A stretch of DNA of 64,000 bases, from NCBI GenBank assembly GCA_028386065.3, contig JAKUCV010004474.1, positions 85,045-149,044 on the forward strand, given 5' to 3'. Positions within the stretch are counted from its first letter, which is position 1. Each line of letters opens with the position of its first letter. Origin of the DNA: Turnera subulata. Taxonomy: Eukaryota; Streptophyta; Magnoliopsida; Malpighiales; Passifloraceae. Below, piece by piece: positions 21,593-31,839 of this stretch. The notes beneath the pieces were generated by a model. The model had not been told where the DNA came from. It saw only the letters and a list, made by a program, of their open reading frames with translations, and did not search any database. The position numbers were made by a program, and so were the translations under genes.

Positions 21593-23257
21593 CTATTTTT
21601 CTTTCTTGTCTGCAGTAGAATTTGTCTCCACCTGCAACCTCTCGTTACTCCTTCCTTCCTCGCAGGATTCAACGTCTGCCAAGTTGTTCTCCAATGCCTT
21701 AACCAGGTTCTCAAAATATGTCTTTGCACACGAAGTTAACTCCCTCAACTTAGCCCAGACTTTTCGAAACTCTTGCGTTGATCCGGCAATATCCGGCTCA
21801 AAGAAACCCTTCATCTCTTCTTCCAAGCAATGGTGTAGCCGTTCCAGGCTATCCTCGGCCTGGCCTTGCAAGTGCTCGAAGAAATTCTTCTTGGCAACTT
21901 TCTCGTCCGGGATGTAATACCCATACGCATAGCTCCACTTCAGAACCCTCCTGCACTCAATAATCTGAGACAAAGCATCGGTAATGAACTCGAGTTGCCT
22001 CGCAGTGGTGTCATGCATCAGTGCAAGCTTGTCTAGCGTCTTGTTGGCTTGCATCTGCTTCAAATACTCTCGAGCTTTGTCTCTGGAAGTGCCATTGGAA
22101 GACCAACGTTCATAGCAGTGGGTGTATCTATCTAGCGCGCTCTTGGCCATTTCTCTCTTTGTGTCCTCTTCATTGTAAATCCCTTTTGCCTTGGCTTGTT
22201 CATAAATATTACACTTATAAAGCCCACCAGTTTTCCGTCCATGCGTCTTCCACTCACCAAGGCAAAGCCAACAAAACACAAAGCTGCAAGGTGGTCTACA
22301 TCTCATGCGCATGGTACCATTGCTTCTCTCTACAGGACATTTGCAATTAGGGCAGAGCTTGGTGTTTGCTAGAATCCAATTTGTGTTCTCTGCCTCACGG
22401 CTGTTCTTTTCAGCCCACCTGGCTACCGTTCTGCAGTCCACCGGCCAGTGGCTGTCCTCCGAGCAATTCCAACAAAACCCATATTTACAATGGCAGAAAG
22501 CATCAAACCCTTCCTCTCCTAGGTCATTAAACACCGTTATGGCATACTCACACCCTGGTGTAGGGCACCACTTAATCCACTTCTTTCCTTCAACGTAAGA
22601 CCTAAGCAAGAATCTTCTATATTTCTCCCTATACCCGTCATCAACACAAAGTAACTCCACCATATCTTGATCTAAAGCAATCTTACACTTTGGCTCGGGA
22701 CACCTCAGCCCCAAACACCCGGCACCACCATCAATACTCGCCTTAACATATTTTAACAAGCACTCCGTACAAAAAAGATGACCACAAGCAGCAGAAGCAA
22801 AATTGTTACTACTAGTTTCATCAGAACATAGCTTGCATATAATTTTCTTTGCCTCCTCCTTGACATTAGCATCACGTAGTTTAGCATTAAGACAAGAAGA
22901 TTCCTTGTCTAGTAAGCCAGAAGATCTACGCACCTTATCCTCATCGATGAACCATTCTGTCTGAACTTTGTCTACGCTCCAGCCATGGTTGCGCAAGAGG
23001 TTGATGGCTTCCCCTCTGGACAGGCTAAGCAAGGAAGAGACTTCGGTTATGGCGTCTTCTTGCAGCTTCTTGATGTCTGCTTCGCTCAATACAGCGTAGC
23101 CCAAGACCTTGCGGGTTTCTGTCTTCTCGTCAATAACGTTGACATAATGAGCATCGTTGATATAATCATCATCGCTATACTCGTAAATAACGTCATCATA
23201 ATCTGCCATATAATCATCATCGCTGCTATAATCATCAGATACCTCTCTCTCGTCCAT
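21593..23257 (-). CDS. ARIADNE-type RBR protein, catalytic Cys replaced (copy 1)
   Basis: 554 codons without an intron, ATG at 23257. RBR E3 ligases take ubiquitin from an E2 onto a RING2 cysteine. Domain order: acidic N-terminus (residues 1-50), UBA-like segment (58-115), RING1 with CKLC at 141 and CGHLFC at 158, IBR from about 215 (KWCPTPGC, FCWNC), RING2 from 302, then the C-terminal helical Ariadne region with WSYAYGYY. In RING2 the CPNC pair (302, 305) and the later CRPPC...FCWLC are kept. However, residue 315, the usual catalytic Cys after Gly, is Thr (NGTMRMRC). Closest in layout to plant ARI5-ARI8-type proteins, whose genes are known to have many introns, so I infer a retrogene. It may act as an E2- or target-binding scaffold rather than a ligase. 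A paralogue lies at 36410-38077. Confidence 0.9.
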   Translation of the reverse strand: MDEREVSDDYSSDDDYMADYDDVIYEYSDDDYINDAHYVNVIDEKTETRKVLGYAVLSEADIKKLQEDAITEVSSLLSLSRGEAINLLRNHGWSVDKVQTEWFIDEDKVRRSSGLLDKESSCLNAKLRDANVKEEAKKIICKLCSDETSSNNFASAACGHLFCTECLLKYVKASIDGGAGCLGLRCPEPKCKIALDQDMVELLCVDDGYREKYRRFLLRSYVEGKKWIKWCPTPGCEYAITVFNDLGEEGFDAFCHCKYGFCWNCSEDSHWPVDCRTVARWAEKNSREAENTNWILANTKLCPNCKCPVERSNGTMRMRCRPPCSFVFCWLCLGEWKTHGRKTGGLYKCNIYEQAKAKGIYNEEDTKREMAKSALDRYTHCYERWSSNGTSRDKAREYLKQMQANKTLDKLALMHDTTARQLEFITDALSQIIECRRVLKWSYAYGYYIPDEKVAKKNFFEHLQGQAEDSLERLHHCLEEEMKGFFEPDIAGSTQEFRKVWAKLRELTSCAKTYFENLVKALENNLADVESCEEGRSNERLQVETNSTADKKEK

Positions 23258-23564
23258 GTCTGCAAAGGCTATACAAAATATATTCAGGCTTTGTGTTTAA
23301 TTGGAATTACAAAGGGAAGAGCCGACCCATGCAAGTCGGTTTTCACTTCAAGGAAAAGTTTGTTTTCTTTCTCTTTAGTCCGAATCTAAATACCACGTGA
23401 ACGACAAAATTAGTCTTAGTTAATTAATTAATTGCTGTTCGAAATTAATTAATTAATTAATCAATTAACTATATAAATCAATATTCCCACCCACCAAAAA
23501 AAAAATAATTAGTTTTCCTTCTCCCACCCAACAGCTAACTACCACTCGGTGAATTTAATATTAA
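23258..23564 (-). promoter_or_regulatory. 5' flank of ARI copy 1
   Basis: About 307 bases, differing from the flank of copy 2 (38078-38393) by one base. It contains a ctttctcttt pyrimidine stretch, a CACGTG G-box-like site (in taccacgtgaacg, about 23391), TTAATTAA runs and a TATATAAAT-like box near 23470. Exact transcription start not determined. Confidence 0.5.
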
Positions 23565-25540
23565 CTAGTTTTTTTTCATCGTGCGATGGCATATTATTAT
23601 ATTTCTAAATTCACGTGGTATAGTATTAATCTAAATCTTGAAAAGAACTTATATATAAAATGTAGGCACACAGATACACAACATTTAGCATTAATTTATG
23701 TAGTGGAATATGAATAAATAAATTCGATTATTATTAATGATATTTTTTAATCATTTGATATTGTAAATTATATAATTTTATTTATTAAATTATATTATTA
23801 ATGAAAGAGGTTATTAAATTATATGATTATTTATTATTATTATTCCTTTTCGTGGTATGAATTCCTATGATAATACTTTTTTTTCGTTATTATTGTTTTC
23901 ACAGTTTTCTTTGACTACTCTACTCTTCTCTTCTCTCCATAATTCTTCTTGATAATAGATTACAAACACATCTGTCATGAGCTTTTGTGATTATTCTTTT
24001 TGGTAAAAATTTATTTTTATTTTTATTTTTGCTGACTTTTCAACCGTACTTCTTCATAATTTTGGTAGTTGTTGAGAAAATATAAATAGGAGTATTATTT
24101 AGAATTAGTTTATGCAGTAAAATATGAATTTATAAGTTGATTATTGTTAATGATATTTGTTAATCCATTGATATTTTAAATTAAATAAACTAAATTATTA
24201 AATTATATTATTAATGAAGGATATTATTAAATTATATTATTATTTTTCATTATTACTTTTTTTGTGGTCGTTGTTCTTTGTGGTAGTTTACATTAACTAT
24301 TAGACTATACTTCAACTTTTATTCTTCATTGTCCTCGTTGACAATAAACTACAAACACATAGTTATGAATTCCCATGATAATTCTTTTATGTTATTATTA
24401 TTTTTTGTAGTCATTATTCTTGTTCGTAGTTTTCGTTGACCACTCGATTCTTCTTCTCCATAGTTCCTCTTGATAATAAATTAAAAACACATATGTAATG
24501 AGCTACTATGATTATTCTTCTTCATGCTTATTCTTTTGAGAAAACACTATTTTTGATCATATTTTTGCTGACTTTTCGGTTATGCTTTTCATTGTTATAT
24601 TATTTCCAATAATTATTGTTCTTCATAATATTTTGTTATTGTTGAGAAAATATAAATAAATGCTTAAATTTTAATCATTATCTTTAGAAGGACTTATATA
24701 TATTGTACACAAAATTTTTTTTCATAATCAAGACAAACGAATTATTTAGAATTAGTTTTTGTGTTAGAATAGGAATTTATAAAATCGATTATTGTTAATG
24801 ATTTTTGGTAATCCTTTGTTATTCTAATATAATATTCATCATTAAATTATATTATTATTGAAGGGTATTATTAAGTTATATTACTATTGTTTGTTATTAT
24901 ATTTTTTCGTAATCATTGTTCTTGTTTCTATTTTCATTGTCAATTCAACTGTTCTTCGATTTTTGTTCACCATAGTTCTTATTGATAATAAATTACAAAC
25001 ACATGTGCCATGAGATCTTGTGATTATTTTTCTCCATGTTATTCTTTTCGATAGATATTATAGGTTGATTTTTGGCTAATAGCTCGTGAAAGAGAGAAAA
25101 AAATCAATGAATTATGATTTGGCTTAGAATAAAGCCTTATATTATATATAATGTAGGTAGATTTTATTTGCAATTAATTGTTGGATAGGAATTTCTTAAG
25201 GTTAGAAGAATAAAAAACTTGAATACGAATAGTGTATTCGTTACTCAAAAGTGTATAAGCTAATACAAATAGAAAAAATGGAAGTTTAATTAATAAGTAG
25301 CCTATATATTAATGAGGGAAGGTTGGAAGAAAAAAAATTGAATACGAATAGTGTATGTGTATAAGCTAATACGAATAGAAAAAAAAGTTTAATAAGTAGC
25401 GTATATAATGAGGATAATTATGCCAATTTGCTACCTTTTGTAGTTTAATGAAGGGTAATATGGTTAATAATAATTAATGGAGGGTAATTAGGTCAATTTG
25501 TCGGTTTTTCTAGAGTTGGTGCTTTTATATAGTATATTGA
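23565..25540 (-). mobile_element. non-autonomous Helitron
   Basis: 1,976 bases present in duplication copy 1 and absent at the equivalent site of copy 2 (38394). On the minus strand it begins TCAATATACTATATAAAAGC (5' TC end) and finishes with a hairpin CATCG-CA-CGATG (23577-23588), eight bases, and CTAG, with host A before and T after. These are the structural marks of Helitrons. No Rep/helicase coding. The interior is very AT-rich and has three degenerate repeats starting near 23694, 24100 and 24747 (ttagaattagttt...gattattgttaatg). Confidence 0.8.
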
Positions 25541-25859
25541 TTAGTAATTAGTATTCCTATCTCTATCCAAAAACTACTTCTAAATAATATATTTAGTTTC
25601 CTCTGATTTGTAAGAAAATACTATTTCTCAAGTCATGCGAAATTTTTTTAAAAATCGAGCTATATGTATTTAGCGTTTTTTTTTTTGGCTTTACATAAAC
25701 TAAAATCTAGTTATTGTTGATCTTTCTTTTATATTTAAAAATCCTAAAATACCGGTAACGTATTTAGGCTTGAAAGAACTCATACTTCCAAGTATCGATG
25801 AATTTCAGAATTTTGCCATTGTAAGAATATTCAACAACTCAATTGTCATGCGATACAGG

Positions 25860-26290
25860 TTCAAGATTTGTGCGGAGAATTTCAGAGAGGCCCAGAATAT
25901 GCAAGAAGCGTGTGGAGTTCTCTAGAAGATTGCAGAATTCTCTAAATGGTGGGGAGCATCCTGGAGAGTTCTAAAAAGTTCTAAGAGGTGATGGAATTCT
26001 CTAGAGGTTTGGAGAATATTTTGGAGAATTCTAGAAAAGTGTGGAAGGCACTAGAAGTTTTAGAAGGGTCAAAACCCTTCAAGAGCCTTGCGGTACAATA
26101 TGAAAGCTTAGGGAATGTTCTAGAGTGTCTAAAGGAATTTAGAACATTCTAGGCTTGTAACTGCAACTGTTGAATCGTGGAACCCTCTGGAGGCGCGATC
26201 CTAGCCCTCCATTGAGGAGGTAAATGGCCTATATATAGGGAAAGGATCCACTCATCTGGGAATAAAGGGCTTTGAAATTCCTATTATTCT
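25860..26290 (+). promoter_or_regulatory. LTR-like promoter segment with heat-shock-element-like motifs (copy 1)
   Basis: A run of ttctagaa/agaattct motifs, such as GAATGTTCTAGAG near 26113, followed by gcgcgatcctagcc and a TATA box (CTATATATAGGG, about 26230). It resembles a U3/TATA region of a plant copia LTR, but no partner LTR or coding region is seen. The same segment is in duplication copy 2, so it predates the duplication. Confidence 0.4.
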
Positions 26291-26402
26291 TAACCATTTT
26301 TCAATCAAGTTTTATAATTATATTTTTGGTTATTCAAGTCTTATTAATTTAAACCGTTAATCAAAGAAATCCTATGTGTGATTTCCATTTGATATTGTTG
26401 AA

Positions 26403-27296
26403 TTGGCAGTTATCTTATGACGTGGCATTATACACATCATATGCTGACGTGTCAAAATTTTTACATCATTAGGACCTAATTGATCAAATCAAAAAATTAC
26501 AGGACACAATTAAAATTCTTTTATAAAATTATAGGACTTCTAAGGATCATTCATCTTAAAATAATAAGATTCTAGAATTTTAAATTTTGAACTCTAGAAT
26601 TTTAATTTTAAAATAATAAAATCCTAAATATTGTAATCTAAAACCTTAAATCATAAACCTTACACTCCTAAAATACTAAAATCCTAAACCTGAAATCTAA
26701 ATAAAAAACCTTCCCAAATCTTAAATTCTGAGTTTTAATTTTGGATTTGGATTTCAGATTTAAAGTTAAATATTTAGGATTTAGGATTAATGCTAGAGAT
26801 TTGGGGTTAATGTTTTAAGCTTTAGTATTTTAGGATTTGAATTTTAGATTTTAGATTTTAGGATTTAAGATTATATGATTGTAACATTTAAGTTAGCCTC
26901 TTAGGTTTCCAAGTTTTAGGAATATATGATATATGATTTTATTGTTAACATTTCAGGGTTTATAGGTTTAAAATATAGGGCTTTAATATTCAAGGTTTCA
27001 TAATTTTATGATTTAAGGCTTTAGAAATTTTAGACATAAAGTTTTCAAATTTAAAATTTTGTATTTTGGGATGTAATATTTAAAGTTTTAGAGTTTAGCA
27101 TTTATGACTTTATTTATTTTAAGGTTTAGAACTTTAAAAATAAAAAAAAATTATGATTTTATGGTTTAAGATCTTTAAAAGTCCTGTGTAACTTATAAAA
27201 TATTATTAAGTGAGAACTATAACTTCTCGATTTGATCAATTAAGTCCTAATTACATGGATATTTGACAGGTCAGCATCTGATGCGTATAATGCATG
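26403..27296. mobile_element. TIR (foldback-type) element, copy 1
   Basis: Terminal inverted repeats of ~150 bases: the left arm has cattatacacatcatatgctgac and aattgatcaaatc, the right arm their reverse complement (gatttgatcaatt and gtcagcatctgatgcgtataatg). The interior is made of degenerate taaaatcctaaa/tttaggatttag motifs and is itself partly self-complementary. No coding capacity. Termini and target duplication are not certain. Confidence 0.6.
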
Positions 27297-27610
27297 GTTA
27301 TCAAAAACTAGTTTTTACTCGTAAAATCTTACGAGTTTACGTTTTTAGGTATGCTTTTCGTGTCAAATCGATAATAAAATCGCGAGTCAACGGCGAGTTC
27401 ACGAGTTTATGAAACTCAGGTTTTAAATTATTGGAACACTTGAAATTGGGAGAAATCTGCATTATCTCTTAAGTTATCGTACAAATCATTAACTCTAGAT
27501 CTATGTTTGGTTGTGACGAAGAGAAATATACTTCTAGTGAATGGTGAAAACTGAAAACAGATTGATAAAGGAGTTATTTATCAAGTCGGATGAAAAGCAC
27601 AGTGACACAA
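27297..27610. other. unassigned spacer
   Basis: About 300 bases right of duplication copy 1. Contains tactcgtaaaatcttacgag palindromic stretches but no recognised gene or element. Confidence 0.4.
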
Positions 27611-27943
27611 TGTTAGGATTTGGGCTGTAATTGGACTTGGCCCAAGAAAGGCTTTGGCTTGAAGGAAAAGCAAGACAATTAATTTTGCTTGGAGTGCCCT
27701 CCAAGTAGTAGCTCTTTAGCTATTATAAATAGGGGATTTTGGGTTTAGTTTTTTGTTAAGCTGCAAAAGGTACCTGTGGTGTGCGGCTAGAGTAGAAAAA
27801 GAGTAGTATTTTCTTGGGAGGTTTTATGTACTAATATTTTGATATTAGTAAAAAATTGAAGTTCGTGGACGTAGGCAAGTTTAAGGCCGAACCACGTTAA
27901 ATCTTTGTGTCCTGTTGCGAATCTTTTGTAGTTTTTCCCAACA
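27611..27943 (+). repeat. 5' LTR of the gag-only copia element
   Basis: TGTTAGGATTTGGGC to CCCAACA, 333 bases. Homologous to 29156-29499, with small indels (for example a ttttattttt insertion near the end of the 3' copy). Confidence 0.88.
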
Positions 27944-27979
27944 ACTGGTGGTGAAGTGCGGGTTCGTTAAAGATTCGCG

Positions 27980-28808
27980 ATGGCAGGTTCAGGCACAAAG
28001 TTTGAGGTAGAGCAGTTTGATGGCCAGAAGGATTTCTGTCTCTGAAAAAGCAACATTAAAACTCTATTGGTACAACAAGGGTTGATGAGGACGCTCTTTG
28101 GCAAGGAGAAGAAGCCAAAGAATATGAAGGATGAAGATTGGGAGGAGCTCGAGCAGCGAGCCGTCAGTACCATCATATTGACTCTTGTGCCAGATGTGAA
28201 GTACAGTGTGATGGACCAGACAAGTCCGGTGGAGCTGTTGAAGAAATTAGAAGATATTTACATGTCGAAGTCACCCACAAACCGATTGTTTATGAAGAAG
28301 GAGTTGTACTAGTTAAAGATGCATGAAGGTACGCATGTTGTTGATCACATCAACAGATTCAATAAATTGATTAAGGAGTTGGCTAGTATTGATGTGAAGT
28401 ATGAAGAAGAGGATAAGGCCTTGATGTTGTTGATGTCTCTTCCTCATTCGTATGACAATTTGAGGAATTCATTGTGTGTTGGGAAGCAGACTCTTTCAGA
28501 TGCAGATGTGACAGCAGTGCTAATGGAGAATTTGAAATTGAACCAGTCAAGTAGCAGTAAAAATGAAGAAGTTGATGTAGCAGAGGTTAACCGTGGTAGG
28601 GGCCCGTCATTGTCTTGCAAGTTTAGAAGCTGGTTCAAGAGGAAGAGTCGATTATAAAGATAAAGAGTGTTACTACTGTCGCGCGAAGAGCCATATCCAG
28701 TTTTATTGTGAAGAGATGAAGAAGGATATGGAAGAACTAAAGAAAAATCGCACGAAGTCTGGTGAGACTGCGATTGTTGAAAATGATTCGGATGGTGATG
28801 AAATTTAA
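27980..28808 (+). pseudogene. copia gag with CCHC knuckle
   Basis: ATG at 27980 (MAGSGTKFEVEQFDGQKDF), a TGA soon after (where Trp is usual), then an open frame with the UBN2-type gag core: LKKLEDIYMSKSPTNRLFMK, a TAG at ~28311, then HINRFNKLIKEL and LLMSLPHSYDNLR. A frameshift near 28640 leads to the zinc knuckle CYYCRAKSHIQFYC and the end at 28808. Tork/Tnt1-like by its sequence. Confidence 0.82.
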
Positions 28809-29155
28809 TCTCCCTAGGTAGACTTGATTTGGAAGGATGTGGTTTTTCTTCTCGAGATGGAGCTTTGAAGATTACCAAAGGCGCCTTGGTAATTATGAAG
28901 GGGAAATTGATGGAGATGAACCTTTACAGGTTGATTGGAAGTTCAGTGAAGAGTAGTGTGAAGGATGAGGTTTGTGCAGTATCAGGCAGAAGGCAGAATA
29001 TTATTGCATCCAACAAGAGGAAGGTTGGCTTTGCAATGATGGCTAGTAACATAGAAGATAGCCGTGAGCCACCATGTAGAACACCGAAGCAGATTTGGAT
29101 GAAGAAAGGTGAAGCTGTGAAGATCACCATGCCCAATTCAGCCCAAGATGGAGAT
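28809..29155 (+). other. interior of copia element after gag
   Basis: No protease, integrase or RT motif seen. The plus-strand ORF 28829-29227 here is unrecognised and runs into the 3' LTR. Ends in the purine run before the LTR. Confidence 0.5.
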
Positions 29156-29499
29156 TGCAGGGATTTGGGCTGCAATTGGACTTGGCCTAAGATAGGTTTT
29201 GGCTTGAAGGAAAAGCAAGACAATTAATTTTGCTTGGAGTGCCCTCCAAGTAGTAGCTCTTTAGCTATTATAAATAGGGGATTTTGGGTTTAGTTTTTTG
29301 CAGAGTTGCAAAAGGTACCTGTGGGTGTGCGGCTAGAGTAGAAAAAGAGCAGTATTTTCTTCGGATGTTTTATGTACTAATATTTTGATATTAATGAAAA
29401 ATTGAGGTTCGTGGACGTAGGCAAGTTTAAGGCCGAACCACGTTAAATCTTTGTATCCTGTTTTATTTTTTCGCGAATCTTTTGCAGTTTTCCCCAACA
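29156..29499 (+). repeat. 3' LTR of the gag-only copia element
   Basis: TGCAGGGATTTGGGC to CCCCAACA, 344 bases, followed by the CACAA target duplication. Confidence 0.88.
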
Positions 29500-29504
29500 C
29501 ACAA

Positions 29505-29889
29505 AGAGCAAGAAGACAAGCAACATCAAGGATTTGTTTGATGGACTAATAATTTTTCGGATTGTAACTGTATGGTAATTTGTGTAGTTCTAATCAAATA
29601 CCACAACGTATGCCGATCGTTAAGTTTTTTTTGGAATGATAAGCTTTCTATGCTTAACTATATCTCGATGGTTGGTAATGCTAATCGATTTCTTATGAAT
29701 ATTTTTCTGCCTCGCGTACAGTGACTTTTCATCTATATTTCTTTCCTTTGGAAGAGATTTACTTTTCTATGTAAATTCTAACCGTGTACAAATTAGGATT
29801 CATACCTCTTGAATTTCTGTAACTTTTGTTCTCCCCCATTATATGTGTCTCTCTTGGTATACTATATTATATTACAATAATATTATGCA
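29505..29889. other. unassigned spacer
   Basis: AT-rich sequence between the copia element and the LINE. Nothing recognised. Confidence 0.4.
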
Positions 29890-30089
29890 GATTTAAAGAC
29901 ACTGATGATTGTTGGTCTAGGTTTCTCTAGGTTTTCTATGTCTCCTTAGAAAACAAAACCCTAGCCACCTAGGGTTTCTGGTCTTCTTAGGGAGTGTTGG
30001 TCTTGCACTTCGCAGGTTTTTTTTCTCACTTTTAGTCGAGTTGTTGTGTTTTTTTTTTATCCTATTTTCTTGCAGGTTTGTGTTCGGTG

Positions 30090-31839
30090 ATGAGTTCCTC
30101 ACGGGATCATGAAGGGCATGAGGGTTCTGGTTTGTATGTGACACATGTGACTGATCCTGGATCTGCTACCACGGATAGTGTCCTGGTCCTAGAAGAGAGA
30201 CCTGAGGAGCCAGATGTCAAATTCCAACGATGTCTTGTGTAGAAGTTTTGGACGGAGAGGAATTTCATTACAAGTGCCCTTCTCAGAACAATAACGGCGG
30301 TTTGGGGCCGAAGAAGGGGGTCGATGCATTAAAGATTGGTAGCAACCTATTCCTATTCCAATTTTATGATTATCGGGATGTGGATCGAGTGCTAGATGGG
30401 AAACCCTAGCATTTTATCAAAAATATCCTGTTGATCCACGAGATCGAGGGGCTGGAGCAATCATTGTCTATCAACCCACCTCAAACTGCGATTTGGGTAA
30501 AACTCTATGATGTGCCAATCTGACTCCGTACTGAACGAGTTATCTCGAAAGTGGCAGGCCAGGTTGGCCAGTTTATGGAACTAGACTCCACCATGTTGGT
30601 TGCATAATCCAAGATTGTTATGGTATGGGTTAGATTGGATTTATCTCTTCCCCTTAAAACCACTGTCAAGGTTCAAACTGGACAGGGGAAGACTTATGTT
30701 TTCCCGGTGAAAAATGACAAGTTTCCAAATTTCTATTTTACGTGTGGGCGACTTGGTCACACGCTGAAGGATTGCAATGACCCTGGCCCAGGCGATGAAG
30801 GAAACACCATGGTCTGTGGGGATTTTTTTAGGGCATCCCCAGCTAGGCTACCGATTTCAATATCAGTGGGGGCTCGGGTTTCTTTGAATACTGTGACCCG
30901 AAAACCTTTGTTCGCAGGGGTAAGGAGGCGAGCACTTTACACACTACGGGAAGCAGTGCAGTTATGCCGACAAGCTCATCGCTGGGGTCACTGCGATGGC
31001 TACTCCGGTCAAACAACAAGACGTGGTCTTAGGCGGTAAATCATGGAAGGTGAATTCTGTCACGGATGTAATGGCGAAGAAGAAGATGATGGAATTAATG
31101 ATGAGTATGCCAGGAGAGGCGGGAAGGACTCAACAGTAATCTACAAGGCCTGCTTCATCGAACTCGGGGCCGGTTTCTCCCCACCTAGTGAAAAGCCCAC
31201 TACCACAGCACCCAGGCCCATACCCCTATTTCACCAAACTTAGCCCCTCTGACTCCTGGACCCATATCTCCACAGGAGGCCCACTCCCCAACCCAAACAC
31301 AACCACCGACGACACAGACCCAACTCTACCAAAACTCACACACTTCGGCCCTTATCCCCACCGACACCATATCTCCACCCTCAGCCCCGACAATAGTTCC
31401 CCTACTATCCTTACTATCTACTCCCAATGACCTTTCATCGGTTACCCCTACATCCTCACAAGCCCTAATGTTTTCTTCTTACCCATTACCAGACGACCAG
31501 AACCCACATCATGTGTCCCCTTTAACACAACCTCCACCTACTCCCGCGAGTCTCTAGGAGCCTTCTGTTACTCCCCTCTCTGGCCACCCAGCCCCGACCG
31601 AACATATTCTTTCCCCCGTATTGGATACCTGAGAGGGTAAAGTGGGCAAATGGAAGAGGAAGTCTAGGCGAGCAGTGGATGGATCAAAGGAGGAGCAGGT
31701 GCTACTTGGGCAGAAATGTGAGATGGATTTAGAAGTGGTGGCTATGGATTTTGAATTTTGCTCAAAGGTAAAGAGAGGTCGAGGAATGCCAACTGATCAA
31801 AAGGCGAAGGCTGCAGAGCAGTCTCGCCGATCGCCTTGA
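30090..31839 (+). pseudogene. LINE ORF1, DUF4283/zinc-knuckle RNA-binding protein
   Basis: ATG at 30090 (MSSSRDHEGHEG). It continues in pieces with the DUF4283-like core (LFLFQFYDYRDVDRVLDG and IWVKLYDVPI) and VWVRLDLSLPLK. The knuckle YFTCGRLGHTLKDC has lost its first Cys. A Pro/Thr-rich tail (about 31150-31600) follows, and then a basic end (KRKSRRAVDGSK). Stops at about 30239, 30407, 30524 and 30607 show decay. In plant L1 elements this protein binds the element RNA. Confidence 0.75.

Larger units (their letters stand above)
21337..27296. repeat. segmental duplication copy 1
   Basis: Direct repeat with 36175-40400. Homology begins at caattacttcc and ends at the right end of a TIR element. 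Copy 1 contains an extra 1,976-base Helitron, copy 2 an extra 342-base MITE. Identity is about 99% in the 5' half and promoter of the ARI gene and clearly lower elsewhere. Confidence 0.9.
27611..29499 (+). mobile_element. gag-only Ty1/copia element (TR-GAG type)
   Basis: 1,889 bases flanked by a perfect 5-base target duplication CACAA (27606-27610 and 29500-29504). LTRs are 27611-27943 and 29156-29499, with a shared TATA box (tataaatagggg) and ACA ends. A PBS-like CTGGTGGTGAAGTG follows the first LTR and a purine run (aagatggagat) precedes the second. Only a damaged gag lies between; protease, integrase and RT are missing. It therefore depended on proteins of other elements for movement. Confidence 0.88.

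Noticed and set aside
21585..23389. Plus-strand ORFs over the ARI gene (also 36598-38209)
   Set aside because: Shadows of the RBR genes on the minus strand.
26560..27180. Possible degenerate telomere-like (TTTAGG) array
   Set aside because: Motifs are irregular, occur in both orientations, and form the interior of a TIR element; no run of TTTAGGG was found.
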